64,000 nt of DNA from Juglans regia (Eukaryota; Streptophyta; Magnoliopsida; Fagales; Juglandaceae). The stretch covers positions 15,834,241 through 15,898,240 of the forward strand of contig NC_049902.1 of the NCBI RefSeq assembly GCF_001411555.2, read 5' to 3'. The notes beneath the pieces are model-generated. The model was not told the DNA's origin, searched no databases, and saw only the letters and a program-made list of their open reading frames with translations. Shown one piece after another: positions 22,293 to 34,079 of this stretch; within the stretch, counting starts at the first letter, position 1; every line of letters starts with the position of its first letter. A program made the position numbers and the translations under genes.

Positions 22293-25200
22293 TTAAACCC
22301 ACAATACCTGCAAAATAATTCCAAACCATAACAGCCAAGTCACCACTACAAAGAATGTGATCAATAGATTCTTGTTGTGGTAAAACACAACAATGACACT
22401 TTGATACTAACGAAATGCCCAGGTTAATAAGGACATCATCCATAGGTAACACTTGTTTTTTAGCACACCAACAAAGAAAAGACATTTTCTTGGGGACAAA
22501 TATATTCCAAAGCCATTTCCTCCATAAAGAAACCGGCCCTTGAACTCTACACACATCAGATGCCAAGCAGATTTAGTAGTAAACCTCCCATCTGGATTAG
22601 GCTGCCAAATACGCACATCAGAGCCACTTGAGATCTGAACCGATGAAGCAATTATTCTCTCAACCATCTCTTCCGACATCAGCATACGTAATTTAGAAAC
22701 ATCCCAACCTGCATTAGTTAGGATTCCACCCACCAATAAATCTTCATCTCCACTAACATCTTCCGAATTCGCAATGGCTCCATCCTCAAGCCAGTTTTCA
22801 AACCTTAAATTGCATTCACCATATCTAAGCAAGATTCTTGAATTACTAAGCACCATCGGCATCATTGACAGAATGCCTTTCCAAAATGTAGAACCTGTGG
22901 AATTAGAAAGGATAGCTAGGTGCTTCTCACCCACATATTTAGCCAAAACAAATTTTGCCCAACACGATTTACCATCTAGTAATTTCCAAGCAAATTTCAT
23001 GAATAATGACATTTGAACATCAACAAGGTGCCGAATGCCCAAACCCCCTTCCTCAACCGGCAAGCATATATTGATCCAAGACACCCATTTTCTTTTCTTT
23101 TTATCATCAGTTGAACTCCAGAGAAAATTAGAGAAAATGCTCTTAAGAGTTTTGAACACACCCTTAGGTAAATTCATAACAGATAAAACATGAATTGGCA
23201 TGCTAGATAAAACATGTTTAAGAAGCGTAATTTTACCCCCAAATGATAGGATGCGACTCTTCCATCCAGCTAGTTTCTTTTGAATCTTCAACAACAAAGG
23301 GTCAAATAATTTGACTGTAACCCGTCCCACATGCAACGGAACACCAAGATAATTACACGGCCATTTACCCTCCATAAATCCCGTTATTCTCAATACCTCT
23401 AATTTTCGAGCAAGCGGAAATTTAGAGGAGAAAAATATAGAGGACTTATCCAGACTAACCAATTGCCCTGACATGGATTGATAAGCTTGTGAAGTCTTCA
23501 TAAGCTGCGCTAAAGATCTTTTACCTCCATTTGCAAAAATCAATACATCATCAGCATAAAACAAATGAGAAATCAAGGTACCTCCATTAGCATTAAAAGG
23601 CTTGACTTTCTCCTCTTGAAAATCATCATTAATCATCCAAGAAAGAAGCTCTTGTGATAAAATGAAAAGATATGGCGAAAGAGGATCTCCTTGTCTAATA
23701 CCACGAGAAGGTTTGAAGAAACCTTTCATCAAACCATTAAGCATAACTGAATACATGGGAGATGAAATACAATTAAAGATTAGACCCTTCCACTGATCTG
23801 AAAATCCCAAACGCTTCATAACTTCCATAAAAAAACTCCAGTTCACCCTATCATACGCCTTTGCCATATCAATTTTAATCATGGTGTTACCACCTCTCAC
23901 CTTCATATTCATACTATGAATCATCTCTTAAGCAATAGAAATATTATAAAAAATGCTTCGCCCCTTAATAAAAGCCGATTGCTCTTCAGAAATTAATTTA
24001 TTTATGGAAGGCACCAAACGATTCACCAAAACCTTGGAAATAATTTTATAGACAACAGAACATAAACTGATAGGTCGGAATTGCAAAAAATTCCTTGGAT
24101 CATCCACTTTCTGAATCAAAACAATATTGGTAGCCCCAAAAAACGTGGTTAACGGCTTCTCCTCAAAAAATTCAATAGCCAACTTCAATAAGTCTTCACT
24201 GATAATATCCCAAGCATGCTGAAAAAAAACTTGCAGAAAAACCATCCGACCTTGGACTATTGTCTTGCGAGATCGACCAAAGAGCCTCCTTAATTTCAAT
24301 CATCTCAGGAACTCTACATAGCAACAGATTATCAGCATCAGAAATAAATGGAGTTAAGAGGTTCAAACTAGGACCCACTAGAGAGACAGCTGATGTCGTT
24401 AACTACTGCTGGAAAAACTCTACAGCCCCCTCAAGAACCACTTCACCTGATTCCAGAATGCTACCATATTCAAGAGTCATATTTTCCACTGCTTTAAATT
24501 TCTTTTTGCATCTCAAATACGCATGAAGGAAAGCCGTGTTTTCATCCCTTTCACACATCCACTTAATTCTTGACTTTTGGCACCTCATAATCTCCTCTCT
24601 ATGCAAATATTGAATATGCTTTTGCTTGAATCTCAAGAGTTCAACTTCCATATCCGGTGAATAATTCTGTTGAACATTATTTTATATTTCCAGAAGTTCC
24701 TCTTCAATTACTTTAAGATCCACTTCCACTCTTCCGAAGACCTCCATATTCCACCTCTTCAATACTTGTTTCAAATTCTTTAGCTTGCCACTGAATTTCA
24801 CCATCGGACATCCATGAATATCCTGATCCCAAGAGTCCCGCACCAGAGCTAGAAAATCTTCATGATGGCACCACATTCTCTGAAAACGAAAAGGCTCCGG
24901 ACCAACATTCCTGTCCTACAGTGGATTAGTAACCATTGGACAATGATCCGACGACGTGCGAGGGAGATACTCCATTCGCCCATTAGGGAAATTTGCTAAG
25001 AAATTTGTATTCACCAGCACTCTATCAAGTCAAGCCCAAATTCTTCCACCCCCAAACCTCCCATTACACCAAGAATACCGATTGCCAGAAAAAGAAATAT
25101 CAACCAAACCACAAGCTTGAATACAATTTTTAAAATCGGCACTACCCCGGGAGGAATGCCAATTGCCACCAATTTTCTCCTTCAAACCGAATAATCTTAA

Positions 25201-25594
25201 AATCACCTCCAAGAAACCACGACAAACCACCAACATCAATATCCATAAGATAACTCCAAAGAAGATGTCGCTATTCTTGAAAGCAATTGGCATAAATAAA
25301 AGAGCCAAAAACACGAGAATTACCATGAGAGAAACAGCCTGATACAACTTGAGCCATCACTGAATGTAGTTGAAAATCAATTTCATCTACCCAGAACAAC
25401 CAAATTTTACCACCCACTTCCACATTATTACAAAAATTAGGAAGATGTAACCACTGTGCCCAACGAGCACACTTATTGACTGAAAGAAATGGTTCTAACA
25501 TTGCAACAACCGATGGACAAAATTTATTAAGAATACGCCGCAGCCTTGCCTTCGATGAACAAATCCCTCTAATATTCCAAACAAGAATATTCAT
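22293..25594 (-). pseudogene. LINE ORF2: endonuclease and reverse transcriptase, decayed
   Basis: ORF2 of L1 LINEs nicks the target and copies RNA into it. The start is ATG 25594 (MNILVWNIRGI), an endonuclease N-terminus. Endonuclease continues through a frameshift near 25290 (CGLVDISFSGNRYSWCNGRFGG) and stops near 25030. A coiled linker (HREEIMRCQKSRIKWMCERDENTAFLH) precedes the RT, which begins near 24200 (FRPISLCSVVYKIISKVLVNRL). The RT continues through a TAA at about 23925 into a long open stretch with DMAKAYDRVNW, GIRQGDPLSPYLF and the catalytic YADD at 23547-23558. A zinc-finger tail (VWNYFAGI) follows in another frame near 22566. At least five stops or shifts make it non-functional. 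Confidence 0.85.
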
Positions 25595-25597
25595 CAA

Positions 25598-27147
25598 TTA
25601 ATAACACTTATTAGAACGCATTGTCCGTTCAAGAACAACAATAGGTTTCTTTGTTTTTCCTCCTCGAAATTTCTTTTTTGAGACTTCAATCTCACTATCC
25701 GAATCATAACATTTGGCTGCCAACTCTTCAATCTCTTCTTCATTATCATTATCGGACAATGAATGAACCATCATTGGATGATTTAAGCAATTGTTATCCA
25801 ACGTAACCTTCTTGTTATCACTGCGGCATAACTCACATTCAAGAGTTTCATCAATCACTTTTAAAGAACTTATTGGCGAACCACACTCTCCTAACACATC
25901 ACCAGCAGCAACAATATCGTCCATATTCTCCGTTTCCTCAAACCAAGACAATTTAGAACCCGAAGTTAATAAACAAACCCAAACACCTTCATCACATTTT
26001 TCCTTCTCACTAACCTTATTCAGATGACTCACTTGAGTATCCACTGGATTATCATCTAGAATAAATTGATTCTTTGAAAATAAAACACCACTAGGATCAA
26101 CAAACAATACCTACATCTTATCTTGAGAGTCACCATTGTTTTTGTTTCGAATACGTTCCAAAATAACCTCCCTCCTCGCTCTCAATTTTTCCTTCTCTTC
26201 CTCTACATTCCTTTGAACTTTCTCTTCTCCTTTGTTCTCACCCACCACTTTCCACACCTTTCTCTCCACCCCCGTTCTTCCCTCTTCCGCTACCACTTTC
26301 TTCTTACCTTTCATGGTATTCTTTTCCTTGGATTTACACTGGTTTGCCACATGACCCTGTTTTCGGCACCAATTGCAATATGTCAGAACATGCTCAAATA
26401 TAACTTCCTGATAATGACTGGTCTCGAGCCCAGGCAGACCAATCAAGAAATGGGGTTTCAATGCCACCGAAACATCCATCTCCACAAATATTCTAGCCGC
26501 CTCCGGTCTCGTAACACACATGGTTGCATTATCACACTTAAAAAATCGTCCAAAACCATCGCCAAAGCTTTTTAACATGGAATATTGAAAATAATTCAAG
26601 GGAAGTCCAGATAACGTGATCCATACAGGGATCAAAGGAGAATCATCATCTTCATTAAATCCCGGGGTCCAATGGAAAACTTTGTAGGGAACACCATCAA
26701 CATTCAAATTTCCTCTAGCCATAACAGTCACAAAGTCATCTTCGTTTATCAGCCGATCCAATATATTACGAGGATTACATAATTGACCAACCACTGGCAT
26801 GGACTTTATCCCCCATCTATTTTTATAAAACCTCTAATCTGATTAAGAGATGGTCGGCAACGTTGAAATTTTAAAACAATCGCCAACCGAAATGGTTCCG
26901 CCAATTTAGAGATTTCAGCCTAAGAAAACGTAAAGAACATCTCCCCCTCAACAAATCTAGGTTCACGAACTGGAATACCCATGACTGGTAAAGGTTGTGG
27001 TCTATTACCCACAATATCAGCATATCCTCTCCGTAAACTACCTCCAGCCACGTTCTTCAAGGGTTCTTGAATGCCTCCATTCTCCTTCCCATTCACATCA
27101 GACGACTGAGCCATCGCGTTAGATGATGACTCCCCAGGATTCTCCAT
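25598..27147 (-). pseudogene. LINE ORF1: DUF4283 and CCHC zinc-knuckle protein, in-frame TAG stops
   Basis: ORF1 proteins of plant LINEs bind the element's RNA. From ATG 27147 (MENPGESS) the frame runs to the TAA at 25598-25600. It is broken by in-frame TAG codons near 26920 and 26111 but not by frameshifts. It contains a DUF4283-like region (DFVTVMARGNLNVDG, VWITLSGLPLNYF) and a CX2CX4HX4C knuckle (CNWCRKQGHVANQC). A Lys/Glu-rich stretch and an acidic tail follow. ORF2 begins three bases after its stop, suggesting reinitiation or coupling. The assignment is by motif order and position. Confidence 0.75.
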
Positions 27148-27205
27148 GCAAGAAACCCTAGGATGACACAAACCCTAGCAGATGCAAAACCTAGCAGCCG
27201 CAGTT

Positions 27206-29424
27206 AAGAGCTGCTCCATCTTCTCGGACATGGTGTAAATGTTTTTAGAAGTCTTCATGGATGACTTCTTGATTTTTGGTCACTCTTTTGATAACTGCTT
27301 ATCTAATTTATCTTTGGTTTTGCATAGATGCAAGGAGACAAATCTTGTTTTAAATTGGGAAAAATGCCACTTCATGGTCAAGGAGGGAATAGTGCTCGGC
27401 CAGAATTGAGGTCGATCGAGCAAAGATAAAAGTTATTGAAAAACTCCCACCACCGACCAATGTGAAAGGTGTGAGGAGTTTCTTGGGTCACGTAGAGTTC
27501 TATCGTCGGTTTATAATGGATTTTTTTTTCAAATTACTAAACCTCTATGCACTTTGTTGATTAAAGATACTTGGTTTGAATTTTCTGGTGAATGTTTGCA
27601 TGCTTTTGAAACATTAAAAAAGAAATTAATTTCAGCACCTATCATTGTGTCACCGGATTGGAATTTACCGTTTGAATTAATGTGTGATGTCAGTGATTAT
27701 GCTATAGGGGCTATTTTGGGGCAGAGAAAAGATAAAATTTTTCATGTTATTTATTATGCAAGTCAAACCTTAACAGGAGCTCAACTTAATTATGCTACTA
27801 CTGAAAAAGAATTGTTAGCAGTTGTGTTTGCCTTTGACAAATCTCATTCTTATTTGATAGGTTTGTAGGTGGCCATCTACACCAATCACTTAGCTATTAA
27901 GAGGGATTCCAAACCAAGACTATTAAGATGGATTTTGCTACTACAAAAGTTCGATTTGGAAACAAGAGATAAGAAATTTATTGAGAATGTAGTGGCTGAC
28001 TACTTATCTTGCCTTGAGTTTAAAGAGGTGGCTGGTGAGGATAATTTTTCAATTAATGAGACCTTCCCGGACGAGCAATTAATGGCTATACAAGTTGCTC
28101 CATGGTATGCCGACATGGTAAATTATTTGGTGTCCAGAATTCTACCGGCCGGGATGACATATCAACAAAAGAAGAAGTTCTTCTCTGACTTGAAATGTTA
28201 TTTTTGAGATGAACATTTTTCCATATCGGCACTGCACGGACCAAACAATCAGGAGATGTGTGCCCAAGGAAGAGATGAAGAGCATACTCAGACATTGCCA
28301 CTCATTGAAAGCAAGCGGCCACTTTGGTGGAGCAAAAACAGAAGCAAAAGTTTTACAATGCGACTTTTATTGGTCAACCATTTTCAAAGACTCTTTTAAT
28401 TTTGTTAATTTATGTTATCATTGTCAAAGAGTTGGCAACATTTCTAGGAAACATGAGATGCCTTTAAACAATATTTTAATGATTGAACTATTTGATGTTT
28501 GGGATATAGATTTCATGGGTCATTTTCCATCCTCATATTCTAACAAATTTATTTTGGTTGCTATAGATTATGTCTCCAAATGGGTGGAAGCGGTAGCCTT
28601 GCCAGCCAATGATGCGAGGGTCATACTAAATTTCCTATAGAAGAACATTTTTTCCCTATTCGGTATGTCGAGGGCCATAATCAGTGATGGCGGGAAGCAT
28701 TTTTGCAATCGCCAATTTGAAGCGCTACTGACTAAATATGGCGTTACCTATAATGTGGCAACACCATACCATCCTCAAACGAGCGGCCAGGTCGAGGTGT
28801 CTAATCGGGAGCTGAAGCGCATACTGGAGAAGACCGTGTGTGTCTCTCAGATAGACTGGGTGCAAAGGTTAGATGATGCGCTATGGGCCTATAGGACAAC
28901 ATTCAAAACACCGACCGGAATGTCATCTTATCGGCTTGTTTTTGGAAAAGCCTGCCATCTACCCATGGAGCTAGAACACAGAGCCTATTGGGTGACGAAA
29001 ACATTGAACTTTGATTTACAAGCGGCTGGCAAAAAGGGAATACTTCAAATCAACGAGATGGATGAGTTCCACAATGATGCTTATGAGAATGTTCAGATTT
29101 ACAAAGATAAAATGAAAAGATGGCACGATAAGCATATACAAAGATAAAACGAAAAGATGGCACGATAAGCATATTCTGAGAAGGGAATTCAAAATCGGGC
29201 AAAAAGTTCTATTATTTGACTCAAGACTTTGACTCTTCCTGGGAAAGTTGTGCTCTCAGTGGTTGAGACATTTTGTGGTGACCCGTGTCTTTTCCTATGG
29301 GGCAGTTGAAGTCCATCACAAGACAAAAGACACATTTAAAGTAAATGGACAGAGATTAAAGCCCTATATGGATGGAGCCTTTAACTCGGAAAAGTATTCC
29401 ATCGATCTCGCTAGTAATAAATGA
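27206..29424 (+). pseudogene. Athila-like pol: RT end, RNase H and integrase, broken
   Basis: Pol resumes just after the LINE with the end of reverse transcriptase (SIFSDMV, then the catalytic FMDDF at 27254-27268). RNase H follows (FELMCDVSDYAIGAILGQ, TEKELLAVVFAF). Integrase has an H2C2 finger (HCHSLKASGHFGG, CYHCQRVG) and the D,D35E residues in [16 protein letters not shown] and [13 protein letters not shown]-terminal segment (GQRLKPYMDG) ends at TGA 29422. Stops occur near 27229, 27866, 28206, 28638 and 29214. A 37-bp tandem duplication at 29101-29174 shifts the frame near the end of integrase. The first half of RT, protease and late gag are missing upstream. Confidence 0.85.
29101..29174 (+). 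repeat. 37-bp tandem duplication in integrase
   Basis: Two adjacent copies of 37 bases, starting ACAAAGATAAAA, differ at one position. As 37 is not a multiple of three, the duplication breaks the integrase frame. Confidence 0.9.
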
Positions 29425-29466
29425 TGAGAGGACAATGTCTAGCTATAGACTTTAAATAAAGCGCTT

Positions 29467-29482
29467 TTGGGAGGCAACCCAA
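29467..29482 (+). repeat. Short hairpin after pol (TTGGG..CCCAA)
   Basis: TTGGG and CCCAA flank a six-base loop, 43 bases after the pol stop. I recall similar GGGAGGCAACCC sequences after pol in other Athila-type elements. A structural RNA role is inferred. Confidence 0.55.
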
Positions 29483-31031
29483 GTTTTTTATTTTATTTTA
29501 TTAAGTTTTATTTTTGCTTAATATTATTCGTTTTATTTCATCTTGCAGGACCAAAGAGGCAAGGAGATCTCTAAGGAGTAAACGGCTACACCTTCAAGGA
29601 AAATATTCAATTGGAAGAACCAAAAAAAAAAAAAAAACATCAGGGGAGCATCTCTTACCTTCTCTCAATCTTTGCTTTACTTTTTCTTTCTTTTTCTCAT
29701 TTAGAAATTGTGATATTTAAGTTTAGAGGGAAATGATATTATTTTATTTATTTAAAAAATAAATATAAATAAATAAATAAAATAATAATAATGATCATAA
29801 AAGCAGTATGGTTTGATGAATAAAAAAGCCTATGATTGAAATTGATTATAATTTTTAGGAAAAATTCTCATTACTTAAGTCTAGCTGTTAATTCTTTATT
29901 TGATCTTACTTAATTTGATATTTCCTATGTTCAATAAATGGCTCTTATGATCATTAATTGTTTTGAGTACCTAGAGAAATTTTATGTGAATTTGTATGGT
30001 CTCAACTTACTCTAGAACTTGTTTGATTACACTCGAGGTGAAATCCTAGACAGAATATTATTGGGCAAATGATTAAGGAAATCTTTGGACCGATTGAGCC
30101 TTTCAAGCTTACCTGTTTATTCTCTTTATCTCTACTCGCCCCTTTGAGCTTTATTGAAATATATTTTGACCTTATATTTTTCTTTCTTGTAAACCTCATA
30201 TTCCCTACCCCATTTGAGCTTAAACACTGATATTCTTAGCTTTCAAGAGAACTAAATTTACAGAAAGTCACGGATTCACAAGAGCATAAAAGGCAAGAGA
30301 GGTAGAAGGTCTACATGTAAAGTAACTATAGCACTATTATCAAAATCATAAGTTTGGGGGTGTGAAAAGTCAACTCGTCTACTATGTGGTCAACAAGAAA
30401 AGGCCAACGAGAGTCATCCACAAAGGCAATCGAAAAGGTATGGAATATTTCCAAAAGGAAGAAGAAAAATCTGATCTGCCGAATAGAGGGGTAAAGAGAG
30501 AGATACTTGAAAGTGCAATAAAAAGAGGTATGTTGAGAGATTTACAATGATTGAGAAGAGATGTTTGTGTTAGAAGTGAGAATGCTCTATTTATTCTGTT
30601 GATGTTCAAACTTAAGTTCTCTTGCTTTATTTGAATCCTACTGTTTCTTTTTAGCCCTCACCCTAGCCTTATATTACAAACTTAATAAAAAGCTATTGAT
30701 CCCTGGTGATAGTTTCTGTTCTACATTAGTGGAGAGTGATTTGAAAAACAAGCCTATGGAGTTTTTAGAAATCCATTATTTATTTATTTGTTTGCATAAA
30801 ACTATCCAGGGAGCTAATGATGAAGTGAGAATGATGGGTATGCATCCATGTGGGGATGGAAAATGCGGTGGAATTGAGTTTTGAATTAATTTTTGGACTT
30901 GATTGATCTTGAACGACTCCTTTGAATTATAGACATTAGACAATCTTTGAGACAATAAATTTTATGAATTAAACCAATTCTTGTTTTAATTGACTTTTTT
31001 TTCCTTCTTCGCTCGAGGGCGAGCAAATCCT
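29483..31031 (+). other. Athila post-pol region without a recognisable env
   Basis: In full-length Athila elements an env-like gene may lie here. I see only short unconnected frames and low-complexity AT runs. A polypurine-like AGTTTGGGGG occurs at 30351-30360, repeating the true tract near 31032. Confidence 0.5.
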
Positions 31032-31046
31032 AAGTTTGGGGGTATT
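31032..31046 (+). other. Polypurine tract of Athila-like element
   Basis: AAGTTTGGGGGTA lies directly before the 3' LTR start. It primes plus-strand DNA synthesis in LTR retrotransposons. A second copy of the core lies about 680 bases upstream. Confidence 0.75.
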
Positions 31047-32727
31047 TGATAAGTGTTATTTTTATGTGATTTTTATCACTCTTTTATTTATGAAAAGTGT
31101 CATTTTCCCTTCAATACTATTGATTTTATTTTATTTCTATATATTTTTATTTATTTTCTTGGATTTGAAGGAAGTAGAAGATTTAGTGCAAGAGGAAAGC
31201 ATTTTGGTACAAAAAAAGAGACAAAGGATCCAGACCGATGAGAGGCAGCGATATCTAAAAAGAGCCAATGAGATTTGGGCAAGGAGCCTTATCCCGTGGG
31301 CAACAAAGAATTTCTCTTGCCCAAAGGCAAGAAGACTTACCTCTCGGTAGGCTAGGAAACTCAAGACCAGAAGGTGCGACCTGAAAGCGCGAAGACTTGG
31401 CGACAAGGCTCTAGGCGATTAGATTGGGCAACTAGTCTAAACGACCAACTTAAGAGACCAACCTAAATGACATCGTGGGCAACAACTATAAAAGGCGAGA
31501 GGAGTCTTTCATCCCAGTCGGGAGTCGTTCCACGCGGTGTGGTCTTTGTGACTTCCACGCCTGTTCATTTGTGACCTTCCCGCCAGTTATATTCAGAGCA
31601 CACAACATCTACCTAGTGGGACTTTTCTAAATTCCGCAATCAATCTACTGGTGACCAAATCCTCCCGAACTCCGGAATTCATGCCACATATCACTGCGTT
31701 TTCCATTTTAGATAATTCCGATATTCTTTGGATAATTTCCTTTTATGTTAACATCTATCTTTAGAAATTATTTTCTAGATTTTTAAGTTAGATTGTAGCC
31801 GCATTTATTTTGCTTCCGGACTTGAGTTTTGACATCTATTTAAGCCCGTCTTATGGGATGTATAGGGAGTCTTGGTTCTTAACCTTAGTTTTATATTTTA
31901 GAGTCTGAGTCTGAGTTTAGAGTTCCATAATTTATTTTTGAAGTATTCTTTTGAGAAGGCAGAATTGGAGGGCAGATGCGGGAGTTGCATACTTCATCAA
32001 CTAACTTCAACGAAGAACACCACTTTTATTCTTTTTCTTTTTAATTTTATTATGAACTAATTCTATTTTCTAGATTTTTGATGAAGCCTAGCATTGAACA
32101 CATAGTTTATACTCAAAGTTATTTTATTTTCAATATTTCCATGATTGGGTATTTATTCATTGTTCTTAATGCTTACAATTTTCTAGCTAACTATTGTTTG
32201 ATCTTTTGGATTGTAATGAGATTGAGAGGTGATTTGTAATTAAAGCTCTAGGATTAAACACCATTAATTGAGCGAAAGCAGAGATGCTTTACTGCAACTA
32301 GCGTGATTTTCAAGAAAAATCCAAAGAACTTAATGAGTCTCCAATTAGTTAAATTCACATAGAGATATGGAGTTATTAGTTGGAGATATTTTTGGTATTG
32401 TTCGAGATAAAATATTGAATAGTTAAGGGATTTTGGGATAATTGAGATTCTATAACAAGGAATAATAAATTGTTTGAGATTTGCTAGGTGAAGTCAAATG
32501 CTCTAGATCTATTTTTATTATTTTTAAATCTTAATTTTAATGCTTTTGTCTTCACTTTAATTTGGATAATCTATTCTTCAAATTTCAATTTTCCCAATAG
32601 TAATTAATTTAGTCAATTTCAATAATCAATAGCATAATTACTCTGTGGGTTCGATATTCATTTTCTTTAAAATACTTTACTGCTTGTTACGATTCTGTGC
32701 ACTTGCAGATATGTTTTTATGCGAACA
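31047..32727 (+). repeat. 3' LTR of Athila-like element, 1.68 kb
   Basis: It begins TGATAAGTG after the polypurine tract and ends GCGAACA, so it has the TG..CA ends of an LTR. Its last 163 bases match the 5' stub at 18270-18434. The length suits Athila. The 5 bases outside (CTCAC) cannot be compared, since the left end is lost. Confidence 0.8.
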
Positions 32728-33470
32728 CTCACACTTGGCAAAGATCACTACATTTGTTTTTTCAAAGTTCACCCCTAAGAGGAGCACTTGTTGCATGCCC
32801 CAGTGGGGCACCCTTTCCTTGCCTCGTGGTACAAGCATTTTTGCTCAGATAGGTTCAAGCATCTTTTGTCACCCCTAGTTTGAAGCAGTGTTTCCTCATT
32901 GAGGAGTGCGAGTTCCCTATGCCTGTGCCCAAGAGTAGAGGTGGTGAGTATTTTGCTTGCACAGGGCAAAGTGCAGGTGCTTCACTTGCCTTCTTGGATG
33001 TGAGGACTTTTGCTCACACTAAGAAATGTGGTTCTCCCCAAGTGTGAGATCACTTTAGTTATTTGTTTGAATGCTTGCCCATGAGAGAAACACATTTTGG
33101 AGCTAGCTCTTTTGGTTGCCTAGATTCATTTCTTCGTCCAATCTTCATTTTCTGACTACTTTCATTTTCTGGCCTATCTCATTTTCATGCTCTACCTTAA
33201 TTTTTCGACCAAAATTCATTTTTTGGGCTATCTTCATTTTCTGTTCTATCTTTATGTTTTCAACCAAGCTTCATTTTTCTGTCTATCTTCCTTTTATTGT
33301 CCTACTTTCTCTTTTCTAACTAAGCTTCATTTTTCTGGCTAAGCTACATTTCTTGAACACTTTCTTTCACCATTCCACCGAGTGAGCACTTTTAGTCACT
33401 ACCCGAACCTTCATGCTCTGAGGCATTGGCTGAGGACAAGCACATTCGATTGTGTTGTGTAGGAACTGTT
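32728..33470. other. Repetitive non-coding stretch rich in GCTCACCC-like words
   Basis: Degenerate repeats with words such as TTGCTCACCC, GGGGCACCC and CTTCATTTTCTG recur through this stretch. The same style resumes after 39268 and again at 41450-41760. The LTR-like element at 33471-39267 therefore appears to have inserted into a larger repetitive unit. No coding frame is supported. Confidence 0.5.
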
Positions 33471-34079
33471 TGTAACACCCCGCTCCTTCCTTCTTACGTA
33501 CGCTTTTTCTTTTGGATGTAAGCAAATTCTGAGGATGGAAATTATGTAACCGTCCACCCCTTTTCTCTAACAACTGCGAGCCTCGTTATGTGTGCCGAAC
33601 CTTGATGGCATGTTTCAAAAGATATTATGTGACTTTTAAGGCATGCCCAGTGTTTTAAATGTACTGGAAATATTTATAACAAATATTTCCAGTGTTATTG
33701 AACTAAGCTTGATTTTAAATACGACAATTATAATATTTTGAAGAGCTCCAAAAATATTATAATTTTTGGAAATCATTTTAATATTATTATTAAAATGATT
33801 TCAGTTATTTAAAATATTATGAGATTTAAATTATGTTGAAAGCCTTAATTAATTAAATGGTTTTATCCTTTTAAACAGATTAAATAAGACTTCATCATTT
33901 ATTAATGATGAAAGAATATTATTTTATTAACTAAAGTTTAGTTTAAATAATATTCTACCTTAATTCTTCTAAGTGCTTTTAATTAAGTTAATGTTTACAC
34001 ATTTTCAAATCAGTGTTTTAGTTCCCCATCGTTAGATCGTTTTGAGGATCCCAAGACGAAGGGATTGGGTTAAATACCC

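Larger units (their letters stand above)
22290..27205 (-). mobile_element. L1-type LINE, 3'-truncated, inverted within the Athila element
   Basis: The minus strand carries ORF1 (25598-27147) and ORF2 (about 22293-25594) of a plant L1-type non-LTR retrotransposon. The 5' end abuts Athila pol near 27205. The 3' end stops within the zinc-finger region after RT, so the RNase H part, 3' UTR and poly(A) are missing at the junction with the decayed LTR-like stretch. Because both flanks are broken I could not find a target duplication. Confidence 0.8.
18270..32727 (+). mobile_element. Athila-like Ty3/gypsy retrotransposon, degraded and interrupted
   Basis: A stretch at 18270-18434 repeats the last 163 bases of a 1.68 kb LTR at 31047-32727. 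Between them are a primer-binding site, gag, pol and a polypurine tract, in Ty3/gypsy order. The RT-RNase H-integrase order and the AAGTTTGGGGGTA tract next to the 3' LTR fit the Athila lineage. The inner part from the gag middle to the RT catalytic motif is missing. A decayed LTR-like stretch (about 19264-22290) and an inverted LINE (about 22290-27205) sit there instead. Multiple stops and shifts show it is inactive. Confidence 0.85.
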
